Below are positions 1 to 8,077 of a stretch of DNA of 10,252 bases, one piece after another; position 1 is the first letter of the stretch, and each line of letters starts with the position of its first letter. The translations under genes were made by a program, and so were the position numbers. Origin of the DNA: Alphaproteobacteria bacterium (GTDB taxonomy: Bacteria; Pseudomonadota; Alphaproteobacteria; Rickettsiales; UBA6187); the NCBI GenBank assembly GCA_024280585.1, contig JAJRPW010000071.1:1-10252 (forward strand), given 5' to 3'. The notes below the pieces were generated by a model. The model was given only the letters and a program-made list of their open reading frames with translations. It had not been told where the DNA came from and made no database searches.

Positions 1-2290
1 CCCCTAAAACCCGAACTTTTAAGCCTTTTCCATCCTCAACATCGGCAATAATTTGTTCTATTTTTGAGATTTGCCCATCCCTGTGTGAGGGCGTAATTAA
101 CCCTACCCAATAATCCGCTCTAAATAAACTAAAAGCAACAAATAACAACAATAATGTCTCATATTTTTTATTTTTTATTAAGAAATATCCTTGAGTTGCG
201 GCTGCAAATAGCAATATTGCAATCGTCGCTTTGACAAAAATAAATAAGCCGTACCAGATGCTTTCGACACCAATCAAGAGTAATTCCGTATTGTAAATGA
301 ATATAAACGGTAGGATTACAGTTCTTATGCTATAAGAAAATGCCTGCATTCCCGTTTTAATCGGATCCCCCCCCGAAACAGCCGCGGCGGCAAACGACGC
401 TAGCCCGACAGGCGGTGTGACATCGGCCATAATCCCAAAATAAAATACAAATAAATGAACAGCTATCAAAGGTATGTAAAGCCCATTTTGCCGGCCTAAA
501 TCTGCAATAACCGTTGCCATTAAACTCGCAACAACTATATAATTGGCCGTTGTCGGCAATCCCATTCCCAAAATCAGGCAAATAAATGCTGTAAATACAA
601 GCACTAAGAAAAACGAGCCGCCAGAAATAACTTCGACAAGCTCGGTCATCACCTGCCCAACTCCAGTTAAAGAAACTGACCCGACAATAATTCCCGCCGC
701 AGCGGTTGCTATAGCGATACCGATCATATTTCTGGAGCCGGTAATTAACCCGTCCAAAAGATCAATTAACCCTAACTTTAATTCTTCCTTAAGGTCTTTT
801 GTTTTCCTGAAAAAGGACCTTATGGGTCGCTGCGTAAGTAAAATTATAATCATAAAAATAGTCGCCCAAAAAGCTGACAAACCGGGAGACAGGCGCTCAA
901 CCATCAAGCACCACACAAGCACCACGATCGGTAATATAAAATGTAGGCCGGTCCTGACGGTTTCCCCGGTTTTAGGCAGTTTTAAAGATGCGTTAGGGCC
1001 ATCAACTGTCAACGCGGGGAACTTGGATGCGTACCAAAGCAGAAAAATATATAATGAAAAAACCAGCACACAAATTATATAAGAAGAATTATTGCCAAAA
1101 GCATCCCTGACCCAACTAATAGCAAAATAAGTAACTCCAGATAATATTACTATACTACAGACGGTTATGCCAAATACCATCATGCTTTGCAGTAGAGTTC
1201 TTGTAACACTTTTTTTCAATGGCTTGATATTTGATTTTACTGCCTCAAGGTGGACGATATAAAGCAGGGCTATATATGAAATAATCGCCGGTACAAAGGC
1301 CGCTTTTACAACCTCAAAATAGCTGATTCCAACATATTCAACCATTAAAAATGCGGCAGCGCCCATAACTGGCGGCATAATCTGGCCATTAACCGAAGAT
1401 GCAACCTCGATTGCGCCAGCCTTTTCCCTTGAAAACCCGACTTTTCTCATTAATGGAACCGTAAACGTTCCTGTTGTTACCACGTTTGCAATCGAAGATC
1501 CGGATATAACACCCGTCATAGCTGAGGCTAAAACCGCTGCTTTTGCGGGGCCTCCGCGCATATGCCCGAGCAATGAAAATGCCAGTTTTATAAAATAATT
1601 ACCCGCACCGGCCTTTTCCAACAAAGCGCCGAATAGCACGAAAAGGAACACAAAATCAGTGGAAACCCCAATAGCCACACCAAAAACCCCCTCAGTTGAA
1701 AGCCATTGGTGTGATGCAACTTTACTTATGCTTTGACCTTTATGGGCTATAACGTCCGGTATAAAAGACATGTGTCCGGCAAATGTATAGAATAAGAATA
1801 CTGAAGCAATAATGACCAAAGGCGGCCCTAAAGCTCGGCGAGCCGATTCCAACAAAAGTATTATTCCGACGGTAGATAAGATAATGTCTAACTCCGTTGT
1901 GAGGCCCGCCCTTCTAGCCAGTTCATTACGAAAAAAATATAAATACATGATAGCAATTATAGAGATAAGTGCGAATCCCCAGTCTATTTTCGGGATATAT
2001 CGCCGCGGACTACCCTTAAAAGCGGGATAGGCTAAAAATGCCAGAAACATTGCAAATGACAAATGTATAAACCTGGAATAGGTGCTATTTAGCACAGGTA
2101 TGCCTAAAACGTTACTGGCAAAATCTGTATATGGCAATGGAGAGGCTATCCATAACTGAAAAACAGCCCAGAATAAGGCTACAAAAAGCAGTGTTAATAA
2201 AGAAAATCCAGTAGGTCTTCTGGCACCGCTATCGGTTTCAATAACAAGGTTTTGGAGGTCGGAATTTGACATTCTGGCATTATCGGTCAT
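1..2290 (-). CDS. TRAP transporter fused permease (4TM/12TM), C-terminus cut by window edge
   Basis: Reading the minus strand from an ATG at 2288-2290 gives one uninterrupted frame of 763 codons that leaves the window at position 1, so the gene is incomplete. The protein is very hydrophobic; the first membrane segment is at about residues 29-49. Residues 258-330 hold the DctM-type block with TGVISGSSIAN and later NGQIMPPVMGAAAF, and a second family motif, MGLPTTANY, begins at residue 576. After about residue 690 the sequence (AATQGYF, then LFRADYW) resembles the DUF3394 tail of fused permeases. In this family the small DctQ-like and large DctM-like subunits are joined in one inner-membrane protein that works with a TAXI receptor and an ion gradient, which fits the receptor gene just upstream. 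The Shine-Dalgarno match is weak; in-frame GTG and TTG codons lie just upstream, and ATG was preferred. The substrate cannot be told from sequence. Confidence 0.93.
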   Translation of the reverse strand, partial: MTDNARMSNSDLQNLVIETDSGARRPTGFSLLTLLFVALFWAVFQLWIASPLPYTDFASNVLGIPVLNSTYSRFIHLSFAMFLAFLAYPAFKGSPRRYIPKIDWGFALISIIAIMYLYFFRNELARRAGLTTELDIILSTVGIILLLESARRALGPPLVIIASVFLFYTFAGHMSFIPDVIAHKGQSISKVASHQWLSTEGVFGVAIGVSTDFVFLFVLFGALLEKAGAGNYFIKLAFSLLGHMRGGPAKAAVLASAMTGVISGSSIANVVTTGTFTVPLMRKVGFSREKAGAIEVASSVNGQIMPPVMGAAAFLMVEYVGISYFEVVKAAFVPAIISYIALLYIVHLEAVKSNIKPLKKSVTRTLLQSMMVFGITVCSIVILSGVTYFAISWVRDAFGNNSSYIICVLVFSLYIFLLWYASKFPALTVDGPNASLKLPKTGETVRTGLHFILPIVVLVWCLMVERLSPGLSAFWATIFMIIILLTQRPIRSFFRKTKDLKEELKLGLIDLLDGLITGSRNMIGIAIATAAAGIIVGSVSLTGVGQVMTELVEVISGGSFFLVLVFTAFICLILGMGLPTTANYIVVASLMATVIADLGRQNGLYIPLIAVHLFVFYFGIMADVTPPVGLASFAAAAVSGGDPIKTGMQAFSYSIRTVILPFIFIYNTELLLIGVESIWYGLFIFVKATIAILLFAAATQGYFLIKNKKYETLLLLFVAFSLFRADYWVGLITPSHRDGQISKIEQIIADVEDGKGLKVRVLG

Positions 2291-2415
2291 ACCCACTCTC
2301 AAATATTTCTGACATACCCCTCATTTGTTATCTTTGCCTCATTTTCAATAAATTTTAGAAGGGAAGGGCGTAAAGCCAAATAATATCCACTATATATTGC
2401 TGGAAATGTTGAGGA

Positions 2416-3399
2416 TTAAAGTAGTCCTTTTTCTTTGAAATAACGTTTGGCGCCCCTATGTAAAGGAGCGGCATTGCCTTCTGTAATTAGCTTTTTTGGA
2501 TCCAAATTTATAAAAACAGGGTGCAAAGTCTTGAAATTATCAAAATTATCAAAAACAGCCTTAACTATTTGGTATATGACTTCCTCGTCAACCCTGCTGG
2601 TAGTGATAAACGTAGCTTTAACTCCAAAAGTTTTTATATCATCCGGATTTCCTGCATACATACCACCTGGAACTCGCGTATATGCATAATAAGGGCTGCT
2701 ATCCACGAGTCGATCTACTTCCGGACCAACAACTGGAATTATTTTAACTTCGCAAGAGGTGGCAACCTCCTGAACCGCGCCATTAGGGTGACCAGCATTA
2801 TAAATCATCGCATCTATTTTATTGTCACAAAGGGCTTGTGGTTGCTCGGAGCCTTTCAATTCAGAGGCGATTTTAAAGGTTTTTTTATTCCACCCTTTAG
2901 CCTCCATCAAAACCTCCATGGTGGCAAGATTTCCGGAGCCGGGATTGCCTATATTCACGCGTTTTCCAACTAAATCATCAAGCTTGTTTATGCCCGAATC
3001 AGACCTGACCACCAAAGTGAAGGCTTCGGTGTGAAGTGAAAACAGTGAGCGCAGGCTTTTAAATGCCCCTTGATCAGCAAAAAAACTGGTGCCATGATAA
3101 GCATGATATTGCCAGTCTGACTGGGCAACTGCCAAATCCATACCACCCTCACGCAATGCATTTAGGTTATAAACCGAACCTCCCGTGGATTCAACCGAGC
3201 AACGAATTCCATGGTCTTTACGCCCCCTGTTAACAAGACGACAAACGGCTCCACCGGTAGGATAATAAACCCCGGTTACACCGCCGGTTCCAATCGTAAT
3301 AAATTTATCAGAAGCATTGGCCGCAAAGCTAAAATAAGTAGCAGTGAATACAAAAAGTGTGAAAACAAAAAATCTCTTGGAAAACGCAAGTATATTCAT
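2416..3399 (-). CDS. TAXI-family TRAP transporter solute-binding protein
   Basis: A 327-residue periplasmic receptor. Residues 1-29 form a signal peptide: basic start, a hydrophobic stretch rich in Phe, and a likely cut after AANA. The mature protein opens with ITIGTGGVTGVYYPTGG (34-50), the characteristic TAXI start, followed by the STGGS segment (71-75) and GKRVNIGNPGSGN (145-157), both typical of the ligand cleft. It ends LHRGAKRYFKEKGLL, as TAXI proteins usually do, so it looks full length. A Shine-Dalgarno AGGGG lies at 3407-3411, seven bases before the ATG. The permease gene starts 125 bases downstream on the same strand, so the two probably form one operon. TAXI receptors have been linked to glutamate and other organic acids, but the ligand here is unknown. 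The codons after the stop stay open in the same frame for 38 codons (see findings). Confidence 0.95.
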   Translation of the reverse strand: MNILAFSKRFFVFTLFVFTATYFSFAANASDKFITIGTGGVTGVYYPTGGAVCRLVNRGRKDHGIRCSVESTGGSVYNLNALREGGMDLAVAQSDWQYHAYHGTSFFADQGAFKSLRSLFSLHTEAFTLVVRSDSGINKLDDLVGKRVNIGNPGSGNLATMEVLMEAKGWNKKTFKIASELKGSEQPQALCDNKIDAMIYNAGHPNGAVQEVATSCEVKIIPVVGPEVDRLVDSSPYYAYTRVPGGMYAGNPDDIKTFGVKATFITTSRVDEEVIYQIVKAVFDNFDNFKTLHPVFINLDPKKLITEGNAAPLHRGAKRYFKEKGLL

Positions 3400-3406
3400 A
3401 AATAAG

Positions 3407-3411
3407 CCCCT
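3407..3411 (-). promoter_or_regulatory. Ribosome binding site of the TAXI receptor gene
   Basis: The minus strand reads AGGGG followed by seven bases and then ATG. This fixes the start at 3399, in agreement with the signal peptide that begins there. Confidence 0.7.
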
Positions 3412-3435
3412 GTCTAGACTGTGGTAGTTACATAA

Positions 3436-3475
3436 TGTTTTGTAAATTCACTTTGCCTGTTGAATTTACAAAACA
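3436..3475. repeat. Perfect 15-bp inverted repeat upstream of the transporter operon
   Basis: TGTTTTGTAAATTCA at 3436-3450 is mirrored exactly by its reverse complement at 3461-3475, with a 10-base loop (3451-3460). It lies 37 bases upstream of the TAXI start codon. Neither strand shows a T run after the stem, so it does not look like an intrinsic terminator. Its position and perfect symmetry suit an operator bound by a dimeric repressor or activator, or a stem in the 5' leader of the transporter mRNA. The choice between these is inference. Confidence 0.6.
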
Positions 3476-3645
3476 CCACACATTGATACACCATACAAGC
3501 AAAAGCTCGCATAAAATTTATAACATAAGCCCTCTTTTATAACAAGGGATTTTATAAGAAACAATAAAATTTATCTAAAAACAAAGTAATTAACGACAAA
3601 GTGAGTAATTTCAATGGATAATAAGTACAACCTTTTGCAATAACA
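3476..3645. other. AT-rich intergenic stretch, no gene seen
   Basis: This is part of the 318-base gap between fliW and the TAXI gene. It is very AT-rich and has stops in all frames. The 11-mer ATAAAATTTAT occurs twice, at 3511-3521 and 3564-3574. The promoter of the transporter operon could lie here, but no clear -35/-10 pair or sigma-54 site was recognised. Confidence 0.5.
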
Positions 3646-3674
3646 ATAAAGCTCCGATACCTTCGAAGCTTTAT
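3646..3674 (-). terminator. Possible terminator of the flagellar operon
   Basis: A stem-loop starts 44 bases beyond the fliW stop. Arms ATAAAGCT (3646-3653) and AGCTTTAT (3667-3674) pair fully, and after one C/A mismatch CGA (3655-3657) pairs with TCG (3663-3665) around a five-base loop. On the minus strand it is followed by TATTGTTATTG, a broken T-rich tract, so termination may be weak. On the plus strand a T6 run comes a few bases after the stem, so the element might work in both directions. Confidence 0.42.
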
Positions 3675-3717
3675 ACCTGTTTTTTATAAACCATACCTTG
3701 GTATATATGCAAAACAC

Positions 3718-4227
3718 CTATGAAATCATGTGCTGGATTTGATAAGTAGAGTTCTGTAAAACATATTGAGTAGCGGTTTTCTGGTCAACATCAATCAGAA
3801 CCGGAGCTTTTGCGTTAACAGACAGGCGTCTTTCCTTTCCCTTCTCATGCACAGAAACTATAAATAATATAAGCAGATTTTCTTGTTTAATGTCCAAAAC
3901 CTTGCAAGCTTCGTCTATATCATGAGTTTTCAAAAGTTGGTTATCATATTGCGAAGGAACAACGATAAACGATAAATCGTGATCATCCAGGCATTGTAGA
4001 AGTCTAAACTGATCAGATTCACTTTCCGGTAAATCAGTTAGGCAAAAATTCACAGTCCCCGGAATCCCTAACAAACCATGTGTAAAACAGATAGCTTGCT
4101 TCGAGTTTACCTCAATCTCGCCAAAACGGCTTTTAATTTTTGTCAATTGGGCTTCTTTTTGCTCAATATTATTGTCGACCCCCCCCCTTTTTTTAATAGT
4201 TTGACTTGTTTCGGTTGTAGTTTGCAT
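3718..4227 (-). CDS. fliW: Flagellar assembly factor FliW
   Basis: A 169-residue protein whose residues 28-169 fit the FliW family: IKSRFGEIEV (31-40), the FTHGLLGIPG segment (48-57), LLQCLDD (76-82), SFIVVP (86-91) and LSVNAKAPVLID (135-146). In Bacillus and Campylobacter FliW binds flagellin and the translation repressor CsrA, coupling flagellin synthesis to filament assembly; a similar role here is inferred. It is the last gene of the flagellar operon, directly after flgL. AAGGAG at 4236-4241 sets the start. Residues 1-27 form a polar extension not needed for the fold, and it is encoded partly by an A7-G9 run (see the repeat entry). An in-frame TTG at codon 28 could serve as a second start just before the conserved domain. 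Neither CsrA nor flagellin lies in the window. Confidence 0.88.
   Translation of the reverse strand: MQTTTETSQTIKKRGGVDNNIEQKEAQLTKIKSRFGEIEVNSKQAICFTHGLLGIPGTVNFCLTDLPESESDQFRLLQCLDDHDLSFIVVPSQYDNQLLKTHDIDEACKVLDIKQENLLILFIVSVHEKGKERRLSVNAKAPVLIDVDQKTATQYVLQNSTYQIQHMIS
4179..4194 (-). repeat. Homopolymer run G9 next to A7 inside fliW
   Basis: The plus strand shows C9 (4179-4187) followed by T7 (4188-4194); in the fliW coding strand this is A7 then G9, encoding KKRGGV at residues 12-17. Gain of one G leads to a stop a few codons later (after GRQ), and loss of one G leads to a stop after about ten codons. Both fall before the conserved FliW domain. Runs of this length are prone to slippage, so it is a candidate phase-variation site. 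Confidence 0.75.
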
Positions 4228-4235
4228 AATATATA

Positions 4236-4241
4236 CTCCTT
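4236..4241 (-). promoter_or_regulatory. Ribosome binding site of fliW
   Basis: AAGGAG on the minus strand, eight bases before ATG, in the 29-base gap after flgL. It is the strongest Shine-Dalgarno site in the operon together with that of the FlgN-like gene. It supports the upstream ATG rather than the TTG at codon 28. Confidence 0.75.
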
Positions 4242-4256
4242 AAGGTTAAAATGGTT

Positions 4257-5171
4257 TTAGCGTATAAAGCTGCTTAATTGTAGTTTTATCAGTATGTTAT
4301 AGATCATATAGTCGGCCGTAATCTGAGCTTCCAGCTCTTTGGCTATTGTTGTGGCCTCGACAATATCTGTATCTGCTATATTGGTTAAATTTTCAAAAAT
4401 CAGAAGCTTAACACTCCTATGAGTTAATGTTTCGTCCTCAATGGCATTCCGACTTGTTATTGCTGTAGCTCTTACTGTTGCAAGTTTATCAACGGCGCTA
4501 TTCATCATAGTCATGGCCTTGCCCAAAATGGTATAATCATCGGCTGCATCACCGCTTATGGCCAAATGTATGGCGCCGATAAGCTCCTGAAACGCTTCAT
4601 CGCTGGCTAAAATTCCATATTCTATATTTTGGGAAGAGGACGCTTTTACCGTTGGTTTTGTATCGCTAGCATCATAATAAGATGAGACGGATTCACCCTG
4701 ACCGTTAATATTACTCGATGTTATATTGCTGACTGGAGCGGTGTTTGTAGCAGTTCCGGCAAATAAATAAATTCCATTGGACCTTATATTTAATATACCT
4801 TGAATGCGATCAAGGTTCGATAAAGCTTCAGAAGTCAGAGGAACGTCAGTGCCCGTTGCGCCGTTGATTCTTTGCACAACAACCTGTATAAAACCAGCAG
4901 CAATATCTTGCAGCTGCTCAACTGAGGATTCCATGGTTCTCACTCGAGCCGAAACAATTACATTAGTTCCTATATACGTATCTCTGTCATCTATCTCGGA
5001 GCGCAAAGAAAGGTAGCTCTCAGTTGCTCCTGCGCTGGCAAAACCTTTAAAATCCTGATATTTATTACCAGTTGCTATTTGAATAGACACGTCTGACAAA
5101 TCATCAGAGCTTCTGCTCGCATAATTTATAATCGTTTGCGTTCGCGTAGGAGATTGTATTTCAACAGCCAT
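4257..5171 (-). CDS. flgL: Flagellar hook-filament junction protein FlgL (HAP3)
   Basis: A 304-residue flagellin-like protein exported through the flagellar channel, where it forms the second junction ring between hook and filament. The N-terminal helix region (residues 10-100) has the flagellin pattern, including SDVSIQIATGNKYQDFKGFA (27-46). GIYLFAGT (133-140) followed by NTAPV is the FlgL hallmark. The C-terminal helix (about 240-300) carries the family's NLTNIADTDIVEAT segment. It ends QLSSFIR, close to the usual QxSLL-type end, so it appears complete. The start has AGGTAAAG upstream and lies 21 bases after the flgK stop. Flagellin itself is unlikely because of the LFAGT motif and the adjacent flgK. 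Confidence 0.93.
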   Translation of the reverse strand: MAVEIQSPTRTQTIINYASRSSDDLSDVSIQIATGNKYQDFKGFASAGATESYLSLRSEIDDRDTYIGTNVIVSARVRTMESSVEQLQDIAAGFIQVVVQRINGATGTDVPLTSEALSNLDRIQGILNIRSNGIYLFAGTATNTAPVSNITSSNINGQGESVSSYYDASDTKPTVKASSSQNIEYGILASDEAFQELIGAIHLAISGDAADDYTILGKAMTMMNSAVDKLATVRATAITSRNAIEDETLTHRSVKLLIFENLTNIADTDIVEATTIAKELEAQITADYMIYNILIKLQLSSFIR

Positions 5172-5192
5172 TTTTCTTTACCTATTTTTTAA

Positions 5193-7598
5193 TTACCTAA
5201 ACGTATCTAAAAGTGTTTGAAACAGATCGCTAATTGTACTTATCATTTGCGCTGCGGCCCTATAGTTGCTTTCAAATTCAAGGACATTAGCCAGCTCTTC
5301 ATCCGTATTTACTCCAGCAACTTCCTGGAAAGTCTTCAACCACCCTTCAAAAGAAAGCTCTGCAGTGCGTTGGTCGCCAGACATTGCGAAAGCCATGGTT
5401 GCAGCAAAACTTATTACATCCCCGCTATAACCCGATAAAGTAGTGCTTATTGTAGGAAGCGTTCCCGATGACGCGAAGGAAATACTTGTCGCATCTAAAT
5501 CCACCATATTCACTAAAATAGCGGTATTTCCACTGGATAATTCGTAGGTATAAGCTGCTTTCGTTGTGTCCGTTGGTTGTTTGGAAAGCGCAAGTTCTCC
5601 GGTGGCTAACAAGCCTGGATTATTTTGTATATCAGACCTTACGGCCATATTATACGCGCTTCCCGAAGTGCCATAATTATCTGTAAACAGGTTGTTAAGG
5701 CCAAAATAATGCGAGAAACCACGACTGGTCACATCCGCGGACGCAGTCGTTGATAAGCCAGTTTCTTTGCTATCCAGTTCATTTATAGCTATTCCATAAT
5801 TTTTTCCGCTAGCAGTCGTTATATTCAGAAAGCCTTTTTCTCCAGCAGCAGTCGGATTCCCGTTTGCATCAAGAATTCTTGCCGTCGCAAATCTGTTTGA
5901 TGTCGGAGCCGCCATAAAACTGCTGGTTCCGCTAACATTAGCCACCGCTGCGGCTCTGTATCGGTCATTTATAATACCAGTGACACTATCAGAAACCGTA
6001 TAATCAATATCTGCGCTAGAAACATTGCCGCTAGCGTCGGTTACTTGCACACGCACACGCACTGTGTAGCTGGCTCGATTATTATCTACGCTGAAATCTA
6101 CCGTAAAATCCATGCCGCTTTTTTTTCTATCGCCGGCGGCTACTGTGTAACTCGTCGTTGCGGGCAAAGCCACGACATTTGTGCTGCTATCTATAGGGTC
6201 AATCAGTGTTATAGCCTGCAGGACTACAGTTGAACCCTCCGCTGAAATATTATCAAACTCAAGCTGAAAAGTACCAGTTCCGGCGTCTGTTATAGCATTC
6301 GTCTCGGATGTTAATACCACATCGCGCAAATTACCTACAACTGCCCGATTTTGTGCCGGACCGAAATAATCGTTAATTTCGTCTACAATTGTTTGCATTG
6401 TAGGTTCACCGGCGCCATTACCACTATCAAGCGAGGACAAGTCCAGCGTCAAAGGTCTGTAATTAGTTTCATCACCATATGGGCTTAAGACCGGTGTTCC
6501 GTCCGAATCAACAACGGCTATCATAACACTGCCGCTAAATCCAATTGAGTCAGTATCCGCCACTAAAGTAGTTCCCGTCAAAGAGCTTGGCGGAGGAAAA
6601 CTTGAGCCATCGTTATGTATAGCGTTCACTGCGTTTTCCAGTTGCGCTGCCAGTTGATCCAGCTGATCCAGCATTTTTGTTATATCAGTGTCACGCAGTT
6701 CAACAAGGCCTTTTAGCTGCCCGCTAAGTAAAGTTGTGGTGGTGGCAGAACTTTTTCCGGAAGTTACCAAATCTGTTGTCGTGTTAACAGAAGAGGAGCC
6801 TACTTTTGTGATTGTAATTGCACTTAGTGTGTTGTCATTAACAAAGCTTTGTATAGAAGGGGCAGCGCTGTGATTAAGCTGAAATTGCCCGGTACTATCA
6901 AGAAGTGACGTCCCTCCTTTTGTTAATATTGACATTTTGCCATCAGTGTCAGTCAGGGAAGAAACATCTATTAATTCTGCTAATTTTAAAAGATTTTGCG
7001 ACTGTTGTCCTTGTATATTTACATAGCCTGATGAAGAAGGTTCGAAATCAACAATTTCAAGATTTAGGCTGTTAATGTTATTGATAAAATTATTTATACT
7101 ACTAACCGTAGATGCTATATTCCTATCCGCATCAACTCTTAAATTATGCAATTCCGTTGATATATTGGAGATTTTTGAAGCTATGTTCTTGGCGGCCGTC
7201 ACCGCAGCCAACTTTAAAGATGCCGTATCAGGACTTGCACTTAAATTTTGAAATGCCGAGAAAAATTGGTCAATCTCATCGGTCAGGCTGTTTCCTGAGC
7301 CGGGTTGGCCATAAAGGCTTTGCAAATTATTAAAATAGTCATCAAGTATATTCGCTTTTCCAAGATCCGACATTTTATCCCTCATCGACTCCAAAAGAGA
7401 GGCGCTTACTGAGGCACTTATTCCTACTATCTCTGCGCCTTGGCCTTCACCGCCTGTTACTATCGACGCTTGAACGGCTTTTTGAGCTATATAACCCGGT
7501 GTATTCTTGTTGGCAGTATTGTTGGCCGCAATCGCAATGGCTTCCTGAGCTACGTTTAACCCTCTCATCGATGTATTTAGTGCCGTGGTTAAGGACAT
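5193..7598 (-). CDS. flgK: Flagellar hook-associated protein FlgK (HAP1), with large central insert
   Basis: An 801-residue protein forming the first junction ring on the hook tip. The N-terminus (SLTTALNTSMRGLNVAQEAI, then NNTANKNTPGY at about 26-36) is the rod/hook/HAP helix with the NTPGY signature. Residues 85-330 are the helical FlgK core, including LYGQPGSGNSLTDEIDQFF near 95-113. The C-terminus (771-800, LANVLEFESNYRAAAQMIST) is the matching basal-body helix. FlgK is usually about 450-650 residues; the extra length lies around residues 345-640, which is rich in Thr, Ser, Asp and Gly and predicted to be beta-sheet, with an Ig-like feel at about 445-540. This is probably a surface-exposed domain. 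The ATG lies 14 bases after the preceding stop, with only a weak GGTAG ribosome site, so coupling to the upstream gene is likely. No frameshift is seen. Confidence 0.93.
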   Translation of the reverse strand: MSLTTALNTSMRGLNVAQEAIAIAANNTANKNTPGYIAQKAVQASIVTGGEGQGAEIVGISASVSASLLESMRDKMSDLGKANILDDYFNNLQSLYGQPGSGNSLTDEIDQFFSAFQNLSASPDTASLKLAAVTAAKNIASKISNISTELHNLRVDADRNIASTVSSINNFINNINSLNLEIVDFEPSSSGYVNIQGQQSQNLLKLAELIDVSSLTDTDGKMSILTKGGTSLLDSTGQFQLNHSAAPSIQSFVNDNTLSAITITKVGSSSVNTTTDLVTSGKSSATTTTLLSGQLKGLVELRDTDITKMLDQLDQLAAQLENAVNAIHNDGSSFPPPSSLTGTTLVADTDSIGFSGSVMIAVVDSDGTPVLSPYGDETNYRPLTLDLSSLDSGNGAGEPTMQTIVDEINDYFGPAQNRAVVGNLRDVVLTSETNAITDAGTGTFQLEFDNISAEGSTVVLQAITLIDPIDSSTNVVALPATTSYTVAAGDRKKSGMDFTVDFSVDNNRASYTVRVRVQVTDASGNVSSADIDYTVSDSVTGIINDRYRAAAVANVSGTSSFMAAPTSNRFATARILDANGNPTAAGEKGFLNITTASGKNYGIAINELDSKETGLSTTASADVTSRGFSHYFGLNNLFTDNYGTSGSAYNMAVRSDIQNNPGLLATGELALSKQPTDTTKAAYTYELSSGNTAILVNMVDLDATSISFASSGTLPTISTTLSGYSGDVISFAATMAFAMSGDQRTAELSFEGWLKTFQEVAGVNTDEELANVLEFESNYRAAAQMISTISDLFQTLLDTFR

Positions 7599-7612
7599 TA
7601 GTTTGCTACCAA

Positions 7613-8077
7613 TTAAATATTTTCAATAATTTTGATCGGTGGAGTATTCGCGATATTGTTTCTTTTGTAAGTCAAATTGCCATTTTTGTCGTAACCTCTA
7701 TTTGAACTCATTTGCTTTGCGCTCTTTTCTTGAATTACGCCCCAAACGATTTCCTGAATCTTCATTACTCGTGATAATTGCTTTCCATCTTCTTCAATGA
7801 TAGACTCAAATTTTAGCGCTTGATCGCGTATTTTTCTTTTCATTTCACCAGGTATAGAATTTATAGCATTCGGATTATTAACAAAAACTTCCTTATATTC
7901 TTCCAATGTGCTAGTTAAGCTTAATTTTTCATCATGTAATGTATGTAGCTGAGAAACCTTCATTTTTTTTAGAAGATCGACTTCCTCCTGTATTATTTCT
8001 GATAATCTTTTTGTTGTTGCAATCATGTTCAACGCATCATCTCGATTAAATGAGTAATCGGTTTTTTCCTGATCCAT
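7613..8077 (-). CDS. flgN: FlgN-like export chaperone for FlgK and FlgL
   Basis: A 154-residue, mostly helical, charged protein without signal peptide or membrane segment. Residues 15-65 form a long amphipathic helix (RLSEIIQEEVDLLKKMKVSQ at 24-43) followed by HDEKLSLTSTLEEYKEVF, the FlgN-family pattern of a long first helix with a DEK motif. It ends in a polar tail containing ANTPPIKIIENI, where FlgN-type chaperones carry their client-binding region. FlgN keeps FlgK and FlgL soluble in the cytoplasm and delivers them to the flagellar export gate. Its position immediately before flgK and flgL strongly supports the call, since sequence conservation in this family is low. The start codon directly abuts the TAA of the gene upstream (TAAATG), with AAGGAG at 8085-8090. 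The gene symbol is assigned by context and helix pattern, not by a strong motif. Confidence 0.75.
   Translation of the reverse strand: MDQEKTDYSFNRDDALNMIATTKRLSEIIQEEVDLLKKMKVSQLHTLHDEKLSLTSTLEEYKEVFVNNPNAINSIPGEMKRKIRDQALKFESIIEEDGKQLSRVMKIQEIVWGVIQEKSAKQMSSNRGYDKNGNLTYKRNNIANTPPIKIIENI

Noticed and set aside
543..1082. A 179-codon plus-strand ORF
   Set aside because: It lies antisense to the permease frame, which has clear TRAP motifs. Its product has no recognisable features, so it is a shadow.
2521..2973. A 150-codon plus-strand ORF
   Set aside because: It is antisense to the TAXI receptor gene, with no plausible domain or ribosome site.
3693..3704. Short palindrome ATACC-TT-GGTAT after fliW
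   Set aside because: The stem is five pairs with a two-base loop, too tight for a hairpin, and short enough to be chance.
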